Counted from the stretch's first letter, positions 28,007 through 37,471 are shown. The stretch is 64,000 nt of DNA from Thiocapsa imhoffii (GCF_016583985.1 NZ_NRSD01000010.1:62001-126000); one strand, 5' to 3'. Notes: a model not told the origin generated them from the letters alone. Program-made: numbers and translations.

Positions 28007-30013
28007 TTAGAGCGGCCATACCACGAGCAGCAACGGAACGCTGACGGCGACGACCAGCAATTCCAGCGGTAAACCAAGCCGCCAGTAATCGCCGAAGCGG
28101 AATCCGCCGGGTCCCAGGATCAGCGTATTGTTCTGATGGCCGATGGGCGTCAGAAAGGCGCAGGAGGCGCCGATGGCAACCGCCATCAAAAAGCTGTCCG
28201 GGTTAACCCCCAATTGGCTGGCGATACTTAACGCGATCGGGCACATGACGGTTGCCGTGGCGGCGTTGTTCATGAAATCAGATAGCGTCATGGTGATGAT
28301 CAGAACCAGTGCCAGTCCGATCACCGCATTATTCCGCGCGACATCATCTAGCAGTGTTCTGGCCAGTAGATCGGCAGCCCCGGTATCGGCCATAGCCACT
28401 GCCAACGGCTTCAATGCTCCCAGCAGTACGATGATCGGCCAGTCCACGGCCTCGTAGATTCGGCGCAGCGGGATCACACGCGTCAGCATGTAGCCAAGAA
28501 CCCCAAGCGTGAAGGCCAACGCGGCGGGTAATATTCCGGTGGAGGCAAGCACAACCGAGCCCACCATGATCGCGACCGCGGTGACCGCCTTGCGCTTGTC
28601 CGGAATCAAAATCGCACGCTGCGCCAGGGGAATGCAGCGGTATGCGGATACGAAATTGCCGATCGCCTCTGATGTACCTTGCAGCAGCAAGACGTCACCT
28701 GCGTTCAGATGAGTCGAGCGCAGCCGCTTGGTTGACCGATGACCCTCCCGGGAAATCGCCAACAGGTTAATCCGAAATCGCATGCGGATGTGTAAATCAG
28801 CGGCGCTCCGGCCCTGCAGCAGCGAACCGGGCTGGACCACAAGTTCCTGGATGACGATCTCATCGTCGAGGCTGTTGTTCTTCGGCTGTTCACGCTCCCC
28901 TGTTTCTTCCTGCTTATCCTGCTCGGTCTGATCCTTGATCTTGACAGGCTCTTGATCAGTGCGGCGCTTACTCTGATTGGATTCAGCTATTGCGCTGGAT
29001 AGCGGCTCTGCCAGGCTGACTGACTGCTTGCGCTGTTCATCTGCTCGGGCGTGTTCACCTTCTTCGTTGTTGCTCGGGGAGGGCAGCGGCGGCACGGTTT
29101 CCGCCAACCTCAGTCCGAGACGGGTCAAAGCGCCGCCCAGCGCTTCCGGATCTGCTTCGACCACCAGAATGTCTCCAGCCCTGAGGATTCTGACCGGGTC
29201 AGGCGGGGTCACTCGGTCATCATTGCGTGCCATGCCGACAATCTGGGCATCACTGTCATCCAGCAGTTGCTCGACTTCTCGCAGGGTTTTGCCGACGGCC
29301 TTGGCATTCTCTTCAATGCTCACTTCGATTAGGTAGGTACCGGTATCGAAGCTGTCGGCGCCCTGTTTGTTCCGGTTGGGCACCAGCCAGCGCCCGGCGA
29401 GTACGGCGAAGATGATCCCAACCACCGCCACCGGCAGCCCCACTGGAGTGAACTCGAACATGCTGAAGCCAAACCCAGTCTGATCTTCGCGGAAGTCGGC
29501 AACAATCAAATTGGGCGGGGTCCCGATCAGGGTTGTCATACCGCCGAGAATGGTGCCGAAAGCCAATGGCATCAGTGCCTTGCCGGGGGGTATGCCCTGG
29601 CGCACCGCGATCTGCATGGCAATTGGCATCAGCAACGCCATGGCGCCGACGTTATTCATAAACGCCGAGAGGAACGCACCAATCAAAGTCAAGGCGCCAA
29701 TGCTGGCCAAGGTGCTGTCTCGCTGGGGCAGGACTTTCTGCGCCATTGACTCCACGGCACCGGTGGTTTGCAGTCCGTAGCTGAGAATCAGCACCGCCGC
29801 AACCGTAATCACCGCTGGCTGTGAAAAGCCTTTGAAGGCCTGGTTGCCATCGATTAGACCAGCGAATACACATGCCATCAGAGCGATGAGCGCAACCACG
29901 TCATGTCGCAATCGGCCCCATAGGAACAAGCCAATCGTTCCCACCAAGATACTCAAGATCAAGGCTTGATCCATTGTCAGGATACTGAAGATCAAGGCCT
30001 GGTCCATCGTCAT
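28007..30013 (-). CDS. SLC13-type anion permease with two TrkA-C domains
   Basis: 668 residues. N-terminal membrane half (LILSILVGTIGLFLWG, ALIALMACVFAGLIDGNQAF, VITVAAVLILSYGL, AFLSAFMNNVGAMALLMPIA, GGMTTLIGTPPNLIV) is followed by two cytoplasmic TrkA-C (RCK_C) domains (about residues 225-300 and 385-460, with a charged linker LAEPLSSAIAESNQSKRRTD between) and a second membrane half with the repeat SDFMNNAATATVMCP and IGHQNNTLILGPGG. This is the DASS/SLC13 permease architecture with an RCK insertion, found in many aquatic bacteria as sulfate or dicarboxylate Na+-symporters. The first 22 residues contain a duplicated stretch (MDQALIFSILT MDQALILSIL). Monocistronic. Substrate not certain. Confidence 0.88.
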   Translation of the reverse strand: MTMDQALIFSILTMDQALILSILVGTIGLFLWGRLRHDVVALIALMACVFAGLIDGNQAFKGFSQPAVITVAAVLILSYGLQTTGAVESMAQKVLPQRDSTLASIGALTLIGAFLSAFMNNVGAMALLMPIAMQIAVRQGIPPGKALMPLAFGTILGGMTTLIGTPPNLIVADFREDQTGFGFSMFEFTPVGLPVAVVGIIFAVLAGRWLVPNRNKQGADSFDTGTYLIEVSIEENAKAVGKTLREVEQLLDDSDAQIVGMARNDDRVTPPDPVRILRAGDILVVEADPEALGGALTRLGLRLAETVPPLPSPSNNEEGEHARADEQRKQSVSLAEPLSSAIAESNQSKRRTDQEPVKIKDQTEQDKQEETGEREQPKNNSLDDEIVIQELVVQPGSLLQGRSAADLHIRMRFRINLLAISREGHRSTKRLRSTHLNAGDVLLLQGTSEAIGNFVSAYRCIPLAQRAILIPDKRKAVTAVAIMVGSVVLASTGILPAALAFTLGVLGYMLTRVIPLRRIYEAVDWPIIVLLGALKPLAVAMADTGAADLLARTLLDDVARNNAVIGLALVLIITMTLSDFMNNAATATVMCPIALSIASQLGVNPDSFLMAVAIGASCAFLTPIGHQNNTLILGPGGFRFGDYWRLGLPLELLVVAVSVPLLLVVWPL

Positions 30014-30824
30014 CTCGATTTCCCCCGCAAGGATGATCTAGGGAGCGTGGTTTTCTCGGCATTGGCGTAACGTGAAACGCTGACGCTTGATTCTGCCGAC
30101 CTGTTCAGGCAGTCAATTGTCTGACGGCAAGCACGGAATCGGAGGCTGACCCTGGAAGGTCATCACACCATCGAGTGTGCTGGGTGACAGCCTGGCCGAG
30201 GACGACGGGGCCGGCTGAAAGCACTTGAGCCAAACGCTGGGGGAGAAGATGGAGCGGGTCGAGAATGCCCTCTTTGTTACCAACGTGGCGCGCATTGACC
30301 GCGTCATTGCTGATCTCAAGGTGGCCTTGGGGACCAAACGCCTGAAGACCGGCACCTCTTGTTGCGGCGAGCGGGTTGAGACATGCAACCCATTCACGAG
30401 GACCGAGGAAGCGCTTGGGAGTTCCGCCGAATATGCGGGACGAGGGGGCTTTGTACACGTTGAGTGGGAAATCGAGGGCTTCGTCAGCGGCAGCGTTCTC
30501 ACGTCTTTCTTATAATAATCAGATTTTTATGCATCCAACCGACACACCTGAGCATGGCACTCTGAGTCACGCCCCGACGCCGATCCCACGCCAACCCGCT
30601 TAACCGCCGTCAAGACTTCCGGCGGATTGCGGCATCGATGACCATTCGACCTGAGAGACCCCTCCCCTTCGATCTGCACGGCGATAAGCGCCCGAGCGGT
30701 TTCCCGGCACCCTAGCGGAGGGACCAGACTCGACGCGCCCCTGTTCCAGCGTCATGATGCGCGGCAGTCGACGATCATCCGCGTGGATGATTAGGATCTT
30801 TCTTCACCAGGCACGCCGCGCATC
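30014..30824. other. 0.8 kb stretch without a convincing gene
   Basis: The start of the region should hold the promoter of the SLC13 gene. A rightward frame at 30225-30515 (MSQTLGEKMERVENALFVTN) and a leftward one at 30105-30458 overlap each other and neither has recognisable character. A weak third copy of part of the 26.4/36.9 kb repeat lies at about 30550-30625. Confidence 0.35.
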
Positions 30825-31262
30825 ATGTTATCGAACCATGAAACCTTCTTCGCCCTCGACCGCTTTGCGGTGGTTGGCCGCTCCCAGGTTAAGCCCTTCC
30901 CGCTCCTCAGCTACCGCCGCCTCAAGGCGCTGGGCAAGACGGTCCATGCCATCGATCCGAGCACCGATCGCATCGACGGTGATCCTGCCTATCCTGATCT
31001 CGCGGCGTTGCCTGGGCCGGTCGAGGGCCTGATCATTGAGACGCCCAAGGCCGAGGTCCACGACTGGGTCAGCGCCGCCGCCGCGCTCGGGATTCGTGAT
31101 GTCTGGGTCCATCAGAGACATGAGACCCCGGAGGCGCTGGCGGTAGCCGAGACGCATGGGATCAACCTGCGCACTGGGAGCTGCGCAGTGATGTATCTCG
31201 ATCCGGGTGTGTCCGTCCACGGTCTGCACAAGCTCATTATGAAGCTCACTGGCCGTTATTAA
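30825..31262 (+). CDS. CoA-binding domain protein (YccU-like)
   Basis: 145 residues from the ATG at 30825. A Rossmann CoA-binding fold is shown by FFALDRFAVVGRSQVKPFP near the N-terminus, then YRRLKALGKTVHAIDPSTD, GLIIETPKAEVHDWVSAAAA and DVWVHQRHETPEALAVAE. The length and order match the small stand-alone CoA_binding proteins. The usual VGAS-type loop reads VGRS. Single gene, no obvious partner; such proteins may help sense acyl-CoA or nucleotide pools. No strong ribosome binding site is seen, so the start is less sure than the family. Confidence 0.8.
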   Translation: MLSNHETFFALDRFAVVGRSQVKPFPLLSYRRLKALGKTVHAIDPSTDRIDGDPAYPDLAALPGPVEGLIIETPKAEVHDWVSAAAALGIRDVWVHQRHETPEALAVAETHGINLRTGSCAVMYLDPGVSVHGLHKLIMKLTGRY

Positions 31263-31425
31263 GCGCGGCGATCCCAGTCGCTGACGCACCCGTGCCCGTG
31301 CGCCTCGATCTGATCTGGACCGAGCTGAGGTTGGAGCGACCCTCGCGTTGCTGGGGTCGCGCGCTGGCCAAGCGTGAGGGCGCGGGGTTAGTCTGCCTGC
31401 CTCAGTATGCGGAGGGAGCACCGGC

Positions 31426-32433
31426 ATGAGCACCGGACAGAGAATCCTACAGTGGCTGCGCACGACACTGTTGCAGATCGACGCGGACTGGCTCGAGGAG
31501 ACCCCGAACGGCTACCGTTGGTGGCCGCACCAGCAGGCGCAGACGCTGGAGGTCATCGGTCAGGAGATCGGTCCCGACGGCGTGATGGCAGATCTGGTGC
31601 AGGTGCGCACCGCACTGCTGGGCGACCTGGACCTCGACGCCGAGGCGCTGGAGGTGCTCCAAGCGGTGGCACTGCGCACCGCCGGGATGGCCGGACCGGT
31701 CTACGATCCGGACCGCCGGACGTTGGATCTCTGCTCGCTGGTGCGGGTGTACGACGACATCGAGCCGTGGATGCAGCGCCTGATTGGCATGGCCGCCGTG
31801 CTGCAACTGCGCGATGCCTGGTGGGGTGCGACGGCTATGGCCGAGGCGCTGAGCGCGGTTCCCGCCCACACGCCCCATCCGGTGCGTGGATTCCGCGCGG
31901 AGGCGGACGCGCGCGTCGCCGAGGCCCTGGTGGTGATCGATGCCGAGGGCCAGGCACCCTCGCGTTGGGCGGGCGAGGAGCTGGCACGTCTCGCCGAGAC
32001 CGACCTGAACCGCTCCCCCGCCCTGAAGGGCTTCGGGGATGCCCGGGGGTTCACCGTGGAGTTCCCCCATGGAGCCGACAGTGTCTCGCTCTGCGAGGTG
32101 GCAACGGACCAGCCCCATCCCTGGTACGGCCAGGGTCTGGCGCTGCGGCAACGCTTCCCCGTCACCCTGACCGCGCCCGAGGCGGGGTGGCGTCTAGCGC
32201 TCGAGCTCAACGCCCGCGCCCTGGGCAGGGCGCCGATGGGCTATGGATTCGGCAGCTTTGGCTACGAGGAGGACACGCTCACCTTCCATGCCTTCCACCC
32301 AAACGCGATCCAGCGACAGGGTTTGGTGGCGAACCTCTATCTGTCCTGTGCCGAGCGGGCGCGGATGCTGTCGCGACTCCTGACCGGGGTTGAAGCGCAT
32401 CGTGCAGGAACACATTCGCCAGCAGCGGACTGA
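31426..32433 (+). CDS. Hypothetical protein, GC-rich
   Basis: 335 residues; ATG at 31426 with GGAGGGAG upstream. Starts MSTGQRILQWLRTTLLQIDA. A soluble alpha/beta protein rich in Ala, Glu and Trp (RWWPHQQAQTLEVIGQEIGP, LDLCSLVRVYDDIEPWMQRL, GYGFGSFGYEEDTLTFHAFH). No signal peptide, membrane segment or known motif. Host-like codon use suggests a native gene. The overlapping frame at 31407-32393 is low-complexity and a shadow. Function unknown. Confidence 0.6.
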   Translation: MSTGQRILQWLRTTLLQIDADWLEETPNGYRWWPHQQAQTLEVIGQEIGPDGVMADLVQVRTALLGDLDLDAEALEVLQAVALRTAGMAGPVYDPDRRTLDLCSLVRVYDDIEPWMQRLIGMAAVLQLRDAWWGATAMAEALSAVPAHTPHPVRGFRAEADARVAEALVVIDAEGQAPSRWAGEELARLAETDLNRSPALKGFGDARGFTVEFPHGADSVSLCEVATDQPHPWYGQGLALRQRFPVTLTAPEAGWRLALELNARALGRAPMGYGFGSFGYEEDTLTFHAFHPNAIQRQGLVANLYLSCAERARMLSRLLTGVEAHRAGTHSPAAD

Positions 32434-32566
32434 CAAGCCGCCTTGCGGCGTGCCTCGATCTCGACACTGTAGGGTTCCATCCGGCATCGCCGATACCTTC
32501 GAGGACATGCAGGCCCTGTCGGCGCAATCGTGCAGCTGCGCGGGGGTGTAGGCTTCCAGGATCAGC

Positions 32567-33658
32567 CTAGAGATCGCTCAACGCAGGGTAGTCGGTATAA
32601 CCCTCCGCACCGCCCCCGTACAACGTGTCTTCCTGCAGCGCATTGAGCGGTGCATTCTCGCGCAATCGGCGGACCAGATCGGGGTTGCTGATAAAGGGGC
32701 GACCGAAGGCCACGAGGTCGGCCCGACCCTGCGTGAGGACCTGTTCCGCGTCGTCCTTGCCGTAGCCGTTATTGATCATCCAACAGCCCTGGCAGCGATC
32801 TTGCAGGGCACCGTAGTCGAACGGGCGCTCGGCGTCCTCGGGTTCGCGGGGTCCGCCGGTTTCACCTTGAATGACGTGCACATAGGCCAGTCCGAGCGGG
32901 GCCAGTTGATCGACGAGATGGTTGAAAAGCGCTTGTGGATCGCTGTCGCGCGGGGTGTCGTTGAACGTGGTCATCGGGCTGATGCGGATACCGGTGCGCC
33001 CGGCGCCGATCTCGTCGGCCACGGCCGTCATGACATCGACGACGAGACGCACGCGGTTGGCGATGCTGCCGCCATAGGGGCCTGCGCGGTCGTTGACGCT
33101 GTCGCGCAGGAACTGTTCGAGCAGATAGTTGTTGGCGGCGTGGACCTCGACCCCGTCGAACCCGGCGGCGCGTGCGTGGTTGGCGGCGCACCGGTAGTCT
33201 TGGATCAGCCCGGGGATTTCCTCATCGCGCAGCGCGCGCGGTTGAGAGACCTCGACGAATCCCTCGGGCGCAAACGTCATGGCATTGGGCCGGCGGTTCG
33301 TCGACGAGACGGGGACCTCGCCCTCGGGCAACAGGGAGGTATGGGAGATGCGTCCGACGTGCCAGAGTTGCATGAAGATCAGCCCACCCGCGGCGTGCAC
33401 CGCATCCGTGACCTGGCGCCAGGCGGCCACCTGCTCGGCGCTGTAGATGCCGGGAGTATCCAGATAACCCTGGCCCATGGGGCTGATTTGGGTCGCCTCG
33501 GTGATGATCAGACCGGCGGTTGCACGCTGCCGGTAGTAGGTGACCGTCAACTCGTTTGGCTTCAGACCGACGGCTCGGTTGCGCGTCAGCGGCGCCATGA
33601 CGATGCGGTTCGGCAGGGCGAGATCGCCCATCTGGATCGGGTCGAACAGTGAAGGCAT
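32567..33658 (-). CDS. nemA: Old Yellow Enzyme-family alkene reductase (NemA-like)
   Basis: 363 residues: MPSLFDPIQMGDLALPNRIVMAPLTRNRA is the standard start of this flavin (FMN) enzyme family. Key sites are visible: the LWHVGRISH loop, the substrate-binding His/Asn pair in VEVHAANNYLLEQFLRDSVNDR, YGGSIANRVRLVVDV, and the FMN phosphate loop (ADLVAFGRPFISNPDL). It reduces alkenes conjugated to carbonyls, maleimides and nitroesters with NAD(P)H in the cytoplasm. Full length and intact. It stands next to the BREX ruin but is not part of that system. Confidence 0.93.
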   Translation of the reverse strand: MPSLFDPIQMGDLALPNRIVMAPLTRNRAVGLKPNELTVTYYRQRATAGLIITEATQISPMGQGYLDTPGIYSAEQVAAWRQVTDAVHAAGGLIFMQLWHVGRISHTSLLPEGEVPVSSTNRRPNAMTFAPEGFVEVSQPRALRDEEIPGLIQDYRCAANHARAAGFDGVEVHAANNYLLEQFLRDSVNDRAGPYGGSIANRVRLVVDVMTAVADEIGAGRTGIRISPMTTFNDTPRDSDPQALFNHLVDQLAPLGLAYVHVIQGETGGPREPEDAERPFDYGALQDRCQGCWMINNGYGKDDAEQVLTQGRADLVAFGRPFISNPDLVRRLRENAPLNALQEDTLYGGGAEGYTDYPALSDL

Positions 33659-33745
33659 TGTGGTTCCTCAGGGTGATGTTGGTGAAAACGGTGCGACTCA
33701 CGGGCTGCGGACACGTCCTCTAGTGGTCCGGCGCTCTCTGCCGCT

Positions 33746-34738
33746 TCAGACGCGAAAGATATCCACCTTGGTCTCGAGACACTTGCGCAGGCTCAGATCG
33801 GTCGCGCCGACGCCATACCAGCTTTCGGGTTTCTGATAGAAATCCAGTCCGCGCCCGATCTTGATGGTCCAGCCGTTGTCGATGCGGATCTCGCGGTCGT
33901 GCAGGTTGGGGTTGAGCTTGACCTCAAGCACCACGTCCAGTTCAAGCAGGCTTTGCTTGAGGTCTTCCAGCTTGTCGGTGATGTCCGCGAGTTGGGTCTC
34001 ATGGTCGTAGCCGGTGATCAGCAGGATCTGCTTGACCGTGCCGGGCTTGAGGAGGGTCTCGCAAACGCGCACGACATTGGTGATCTGGTGCGGAAGACGG
34101 ATGTAGGGATCTTCGATGACGACCGCCTTGGCGCCCTCCAGATAGGGTCCCAGGATCGACTCGTAACTGTAGCCGATCGCGCCGTAGGTGATGGTGTAAT
34201 GCTGTTCCTTGGGGCCAACGGTCGCCGCTGGCTCCGATGATTGCGCGGAGGGCGCCTCGGGTGCGATCGGCGTCGGTTTCACGCCCGGTGGGTCAAGCGG
34301 GGTCGGCAGATCCTGTGTGGCCCCGGCCTTCGCGCCGAGGCCGCCCAGACGCCGGCGCGCAGGCTGCTGGGTCGCGAGTGCATCCTTGGATTCCGGGCAG
34401 AAGACGACGATTTCCCCACCGTCCGCGTTGAAGTAGGACAGGTTGATGAGCGCGAACTCGTCGTCCGGCTTGCGTTTGTTCATCTGTTCCTTGACGCGCC
34501 GGCGGCACTCGATCGCGTAGGCGACATAGTCCTCGAATTCGCCGTCGGTCGGGGCCCCATTCGGATGCAGGATCTTCAAGAAGGCACAGACGGTCTTTTT
34601 GATGCCTTTCTCGTCGCGTCCCTCGATCGCCTGACCCAGACGGATGCGCTTGCCGACCTCCTCGTACCGATTGCTGTGCTTGAACTGATGGTGGAATGCC
34701 TCGGCCAGATAGTCGGTCTGAAAGAGCTCTTGCCCGAG
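33746..34738 (-). pseudogene. brxL: C-terminal part of BrxL-type Lon-like protein with MIT_C domain
   Basis: Read leftwards from the fusion junction near 34738. DYLAEAFHHQFKHSNRYEEV, KRIRLGQAIEGRDEKGIKKTVCAFLKILHPNG and DEFEDYVAYAIECRRRVKEQ match the end of the ATPase/Lon-like region of BrxL. A Pro-rich linker (TPLDPPGVKPTPIAPEAPSA) and a C-terminal MIT_C domain (YGAIGYSYESILGPYLEGAK, VVIEDPYIRLPHQITNVVRV, IRIDNGWTIKIGRGLDFYQK, KCLETKVDIFRV) follow. The front of the protein with Walker motifs is absent. The only ATG-started frame begins at 34579. It is joined out of frame to the brxC start by a deletion. Confidence 0.75.
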
Positions 34739-35016
34739 CCATAAAACCCGGAGAGCCAGACCGCGATCTCGATCAGCACCTCGGCGTTCTCGACATCGCC
34801 TCCATCGATCGCCGCGGAGATGGCTTCGAGCAGCTTGAGGAGCTGGGTCTCGATGCTCTCGGTGACGATGTATTCCGAGATCTCAGTCTTCAGCCGTGCC
34901 GCCTGCGAGACGTCGTAGGTGATGACCTTCTCGATGGTGCGGTCGATGGCCCTCGCAGGGTCGAACAGGCTGCGGATGGTCGCGTGGTGTTCCATAGGGG
35001 TCTGCTCTGCGTTCAT
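34725..35016 (-). pseudogene. brxC: N-terminal fragment of BrxC, ending at Walker A
   Basis: Starts MNAEQTPMEHHATIRSLFDP and continues ARAIDRTIEKVITYDVSQAA, EISEYIVTESIETQLLKLLE and EIAVWLSGFYGSGKSS: the opening of BrxC, the large BREX P-loop protein (normally over 1100 residues). It breaks at the lysine/serine of the Walker A motif. From there the DNA continues as the end of brxL in the next reading frame. The ATG (35014-35016) overlaps the brxB stop in ATGA, the original coupling. No downstream pglX or pglZ is present, so the system cannot work. Confidence 0.85.
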
Positions 35017-35588
35017 CCGCCGACATGGACGGAACGGTAATTCCCATCTGGCGGGTAGAAGCCAAGGAACTTCAGGCTCGTCTTGCCTGTACGGATCCCA
35101 GGGTAAAGGAAGATCATGGGCACACTCAGCCGCCCCTGGAGTTTGCTTTCGATGGCACCGATGCGCAGGTACTGATGCAAGGCTTCCAGATCCGTGACCA
35201 ACAGGAGGGCATTCGGTTGACCGTCCAGCCGGTCGAGCATGCTCTCTAGATGCTGCAACAGACCGTCCTCGCGGGTCAGGATGTCGGCGATCGACTCCGA
35301 AGTGCGCGCCCAGTCGAGCGGGGCGAGCTGATCCTGCGCCAGGCAGAGCCCCCACAAGGGGTCGGCCTTCAGCAAGGTCCAGATCGCCTCGGCGAGCGAG
35401 TAGCGGTACACCTGCCATCCATCCTGTTGCAACTTGGCGACCCAGGCCGGTGTTTGGCGCTTCACCGCGAGGATCTGTGTGGGCGGAAAGACCAGGTAGT
35501 AGATCGGCTCGAAGCCACCATGCCCGATCTCCCGGCCATGGCGGATCCGCTCGCGCAGCTCGTCGAAGTCAGCCTTCAGTGAGGACAT
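35013..35588 (-). CDS. brxB: BREX protein BrxB
   Basis: 191 residues, DUF1788 family. MSSLKADFDELRERIRHGRE, GFEPIYYLVFPPTQILAVKR, DGWQVYRYSLAEAIWTLLKA, DALLLVTDLEALHQYLRIGA-like sequence and SVPMIFLYPGIRTGKTSLKFLGFYPPDGNYRS match BrxB throughout. The gene looks complete. It overlaps the end of brxA by 20 bases and the brxC fragment by ATGA. Without brxC, pglX and pglZ it has no working complex here. Confidence 0.9.
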   Translation of the reverse strand: MSSLKADFDELRERIRHGREIGHGGFEPIYYLVFPPTQILAVKRQTPAWVAKLQQDGWQVYRYSLAEAIWTLLKADPLWGLCLAQDQLAPLDWARTSESIADILTREDGLLQHLESMLDRLDGQPNALLLVTDLEALHQYLRIGAIESKLQGRLSVPMIFLYPGIRTGKTSLKFLGFYPPDGNYRSVHVGG

Positions 35589-36375
35589 CGCAAAGGGTCT
35601 CCAGCGTGGGATGCGTCCAACTGATCCGCACCACCTCGCCCGCTGACTGGACGATCATCAGCCCGTGACGGGCGAGCCGCTTGAGCCGGTCGAGGACCTC
35701 CTCGCGGGTCAGCCCGAAAAGCGCCCAATCCGGATGCGAGAGCAGGGCGTTGTCGCCGACACCGGCCAGGTGCAGATCGTATGCGAGGTAGGCCGCAACG
35801 GGTGGTGTGATGCGATAGGGCAGGAACCGGCGGGTGGAGCGCCGTCCAGCTTCGAGCAGGCCGAAATCGGCGCAGCATGCGGTGAGGTAGCCGGCGATCC
35901 GCTCCACCGTCTTGTCCGACCAGCGCTTGATGGTCTTGCCGTCGTCGATCGCGCGTTCGACAAAGACGCGAGCGTGTGGATTGCTCAAGGTCGTTGCGCC
36001 ACTTTCGTAACTGGGCCAATAGAGCTCACGGATGAAATCCGCGAGGATCAGGTTGGCCCGGCTGCTGTAGATCAGAAAGAGCTGCGATAGGTCAACATTC
36101 GGCCAGGTGCTGGCGAGTGCCTTCAGCTGCCTCGCCGGCGCACCCTCGGCGATGAGGTAACGCGGGGCGAAGCACTCAGCGACGAGATTGCGCAACCGTC
36201 TGGCGCTCATCGTCGGAAAGCGGCCGGACGCTAGCGCGATGCTGTACAGCTCGCCTGAACGCATGCCCGGCGACCAGAGTTCGAGCAGTGACTTCGTCTC
36301 TTCGATGACCCCACCACCCGCGGCCAGCTGGGTCGTGTAACGGCGCTGTTCGACCACCTCATCCGATCCGTTCAA
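35569..36375 (-). CDS. brxA: BREX protein BrxA (DUF1819)
   Basis: 268 residues. YTTQLAAGGGVIEETKSLLELWSPGMRSGELY is typical of BrxA, followed by the NusB-like helical fold (RRLRNLVAECFAPRYLIAEG, ADFIRELYWPSYESGA, RRSTRRFLPYRITPPVAAYLAYDLHLAG) and a winged-helix-like end (PDWALFGLTREEVLDRLKRL, GEVVRISWTHPTLETLCDVL). It overlaps the end of brxE by four bases (36372-36375). Appears intact. Confidence 0.92.
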   Translation of the reverse strand: MNGSDEVVEQRRYTTQLAAGGGVIEETKSLLELWSPGMRSGELYSIALASGRFPTMSARRLRNLVAECFAPRYLIAEGAPARQLKALASTWPNVDLSQLFLIYSSRANLILADFIRELYWPSYESGATTLSNPHARVFVERAIDDGKTIKRWSDKTVERIAGYLTACCADFGLLEAGRRSTRRFLPYRITPPVAAYLAYDLHLAGVGDNALLSHPDWALFGLTREEVLDRLKRLARHGLMIVQSAGEVVRISWTHPTLETLCDVLTEG

Positions 36376-36872
36376 GGGGTCAAGTAAGGATAGGCGCGGA
36401 TGCCTTGGCTGAAGGCCGACCGATAGACCTCCGCAATCAGTCCTAAGGTCCGTTCGGATGCAAGCTCCGCGATGGTCCCAACCCTGGTCGGTCCGTCACT
36501 CGCCGGGCGCCCGGCGATGGCAAGACGGCTCAAGGCGTCCAATGCCGCCTCGCGGCTCTGCGTCAAACACGCGCTGATGGTTTCGCCAACGTCGCCCTGC
36601 ATCAGGCCATGGAGATCCTGCTCGATCTCTTCGGGCAAGCGGAACAGATGGAAACCGTCGACGTTTAGATGCTCGTCATGCAGACGACGCGCGGCCTCGC
36701 AGACCCCATGGTAGCGCGCGAGACCAGCCGTCTTGATGAAGACCGGCCCGAGGAACGGCCGACTGCTGGGTTCGTGGAAAGCCGTTTCCCACCAATTGCA
36801 CTGCGCACGCTCACCGAGGTAGCCAACCAGCAGCCGCGCTTCCAGGAGTCTTGTACGATCCGGTTTCCTCAT
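36372..36872 (-). CDS. brxE: BREX protein BrxE
   Basis: 166 residues: RLLEARLLVGYLGERAQCNWWETAFHEPSSRPFLGPVF is the recognisable BrxE opening, then HGVCEAARRLHDEHLNVDGF and HLFRLPEEIEQDLHGLM. BrxE is described for type 6 BREX, where it precedes brxA, brxB and brxC, the order seen here. Its role is unknown. The gene is complete and is the first of the operon; no clear promoter recognised upstream, where the dispersed repeat at 36935 begins. Confidence 0.85.
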   Translation of the reverse strand: MRKPDRTRLLEARLLVGYLGERAQCNWWETAFHEPSSRPFLGPVFIKTAGLARYHGVCEAARRLHDEHLNVDGFHLFRLPEEIEQDLHGLMQGDVGETISACLTQSREAALDALSRLAIAGRPASDGPTRVGTIAELASERTLGLIAEVYRSAFSQGIRAYPYLTP

Positions 36873-37294
36873 CGCCTCTCCATTTCGGTCCTAAAATCGT
36901 GTTCGGCTCCGCGATCGACACCCCACACCCGGCGGGTTCGGCCATCGACATCCTGTTCACAATGCCTTTGAGCATAACACCCAGAGTTCCGCGCCGACGC
37001 CAACCTGCTTGACCTCCGTCAAGTCTTCCCCCGGACGCGGCGCGGTGACCCCGTCGAAACCATGCCCTGCCGCATTCGTGACCTCCGAGCGGGTTGGGCG
37101 ATGACCCACAAGAGCCGGTGTCGTGCTGGGCCTCATGGCGCCTGCCGTGCGGATCAGGAAAAAAGACCAAGTATTTTACTGAGTATTTCCCACGTGGTGT
37201 TTGTAGGATTCGTTGAAAGGGGCGGTTGCAGGCTGCAGATCCGACTCGTCAGCAGCTCTGACTCCTTCAACCAATGACCGAATGAGGTGTTCCC

Positions 37295-37399
37295 ATGAGC
37301 GATGAAGTCTTGCAGAAACGGAACCGTTGGGCCTTCTGGACCGCCGTGGCCATCTGTCTGGTACCCCTGGTGCCCTACGCCATCCTCGGCGGATCCTGA
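37295..37399 (+). CDS. 34-residue single-span membrane peptide, copy 2
   Basis: Identical in protein to the gene at 26800-26904 (MSDEVLQKRNRWAFWTAVAI then CLVPLVPYAILGGS). Base differences are GTACCCCTGGTG versus GTGCCACTCGTG and GGCGGATCC versus GGTGGGTCC, all silent. GAATGAGGTG precedes the ATG. The terminator at 37437 follows. Retained identity of the peptide despite silent change argues for function. Family unknown. Confidence 0.75.
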   Translation: MSDEVLQKRNRWAFWTAVAICLVPLVPYAILGGS

Positions 37400-37436
37400 T
37401 CGCTCAGCCGTGCGCCGCTGAGCGCACGCGCACCAG

Positions 37437-37471
37437 CACACGGGGCCAACTGGCCCCGTGTGTCGTTTTGG
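37437..37471 (+). terminator. Rho-independent terminator after small peptide copy 2
   Basis: The stem ACACGGGGCC/GGCCCCGTGT with loop AACT is followed by GTCGTTTT. Longer stem than at copy 1. Confidence 0.9.

Noticed and set aside
30225..30515. Rightward frame starting MSQTLGEKMERV
   Set aside because: No domain, conflicting frames on the other strand, no conservation evidence.
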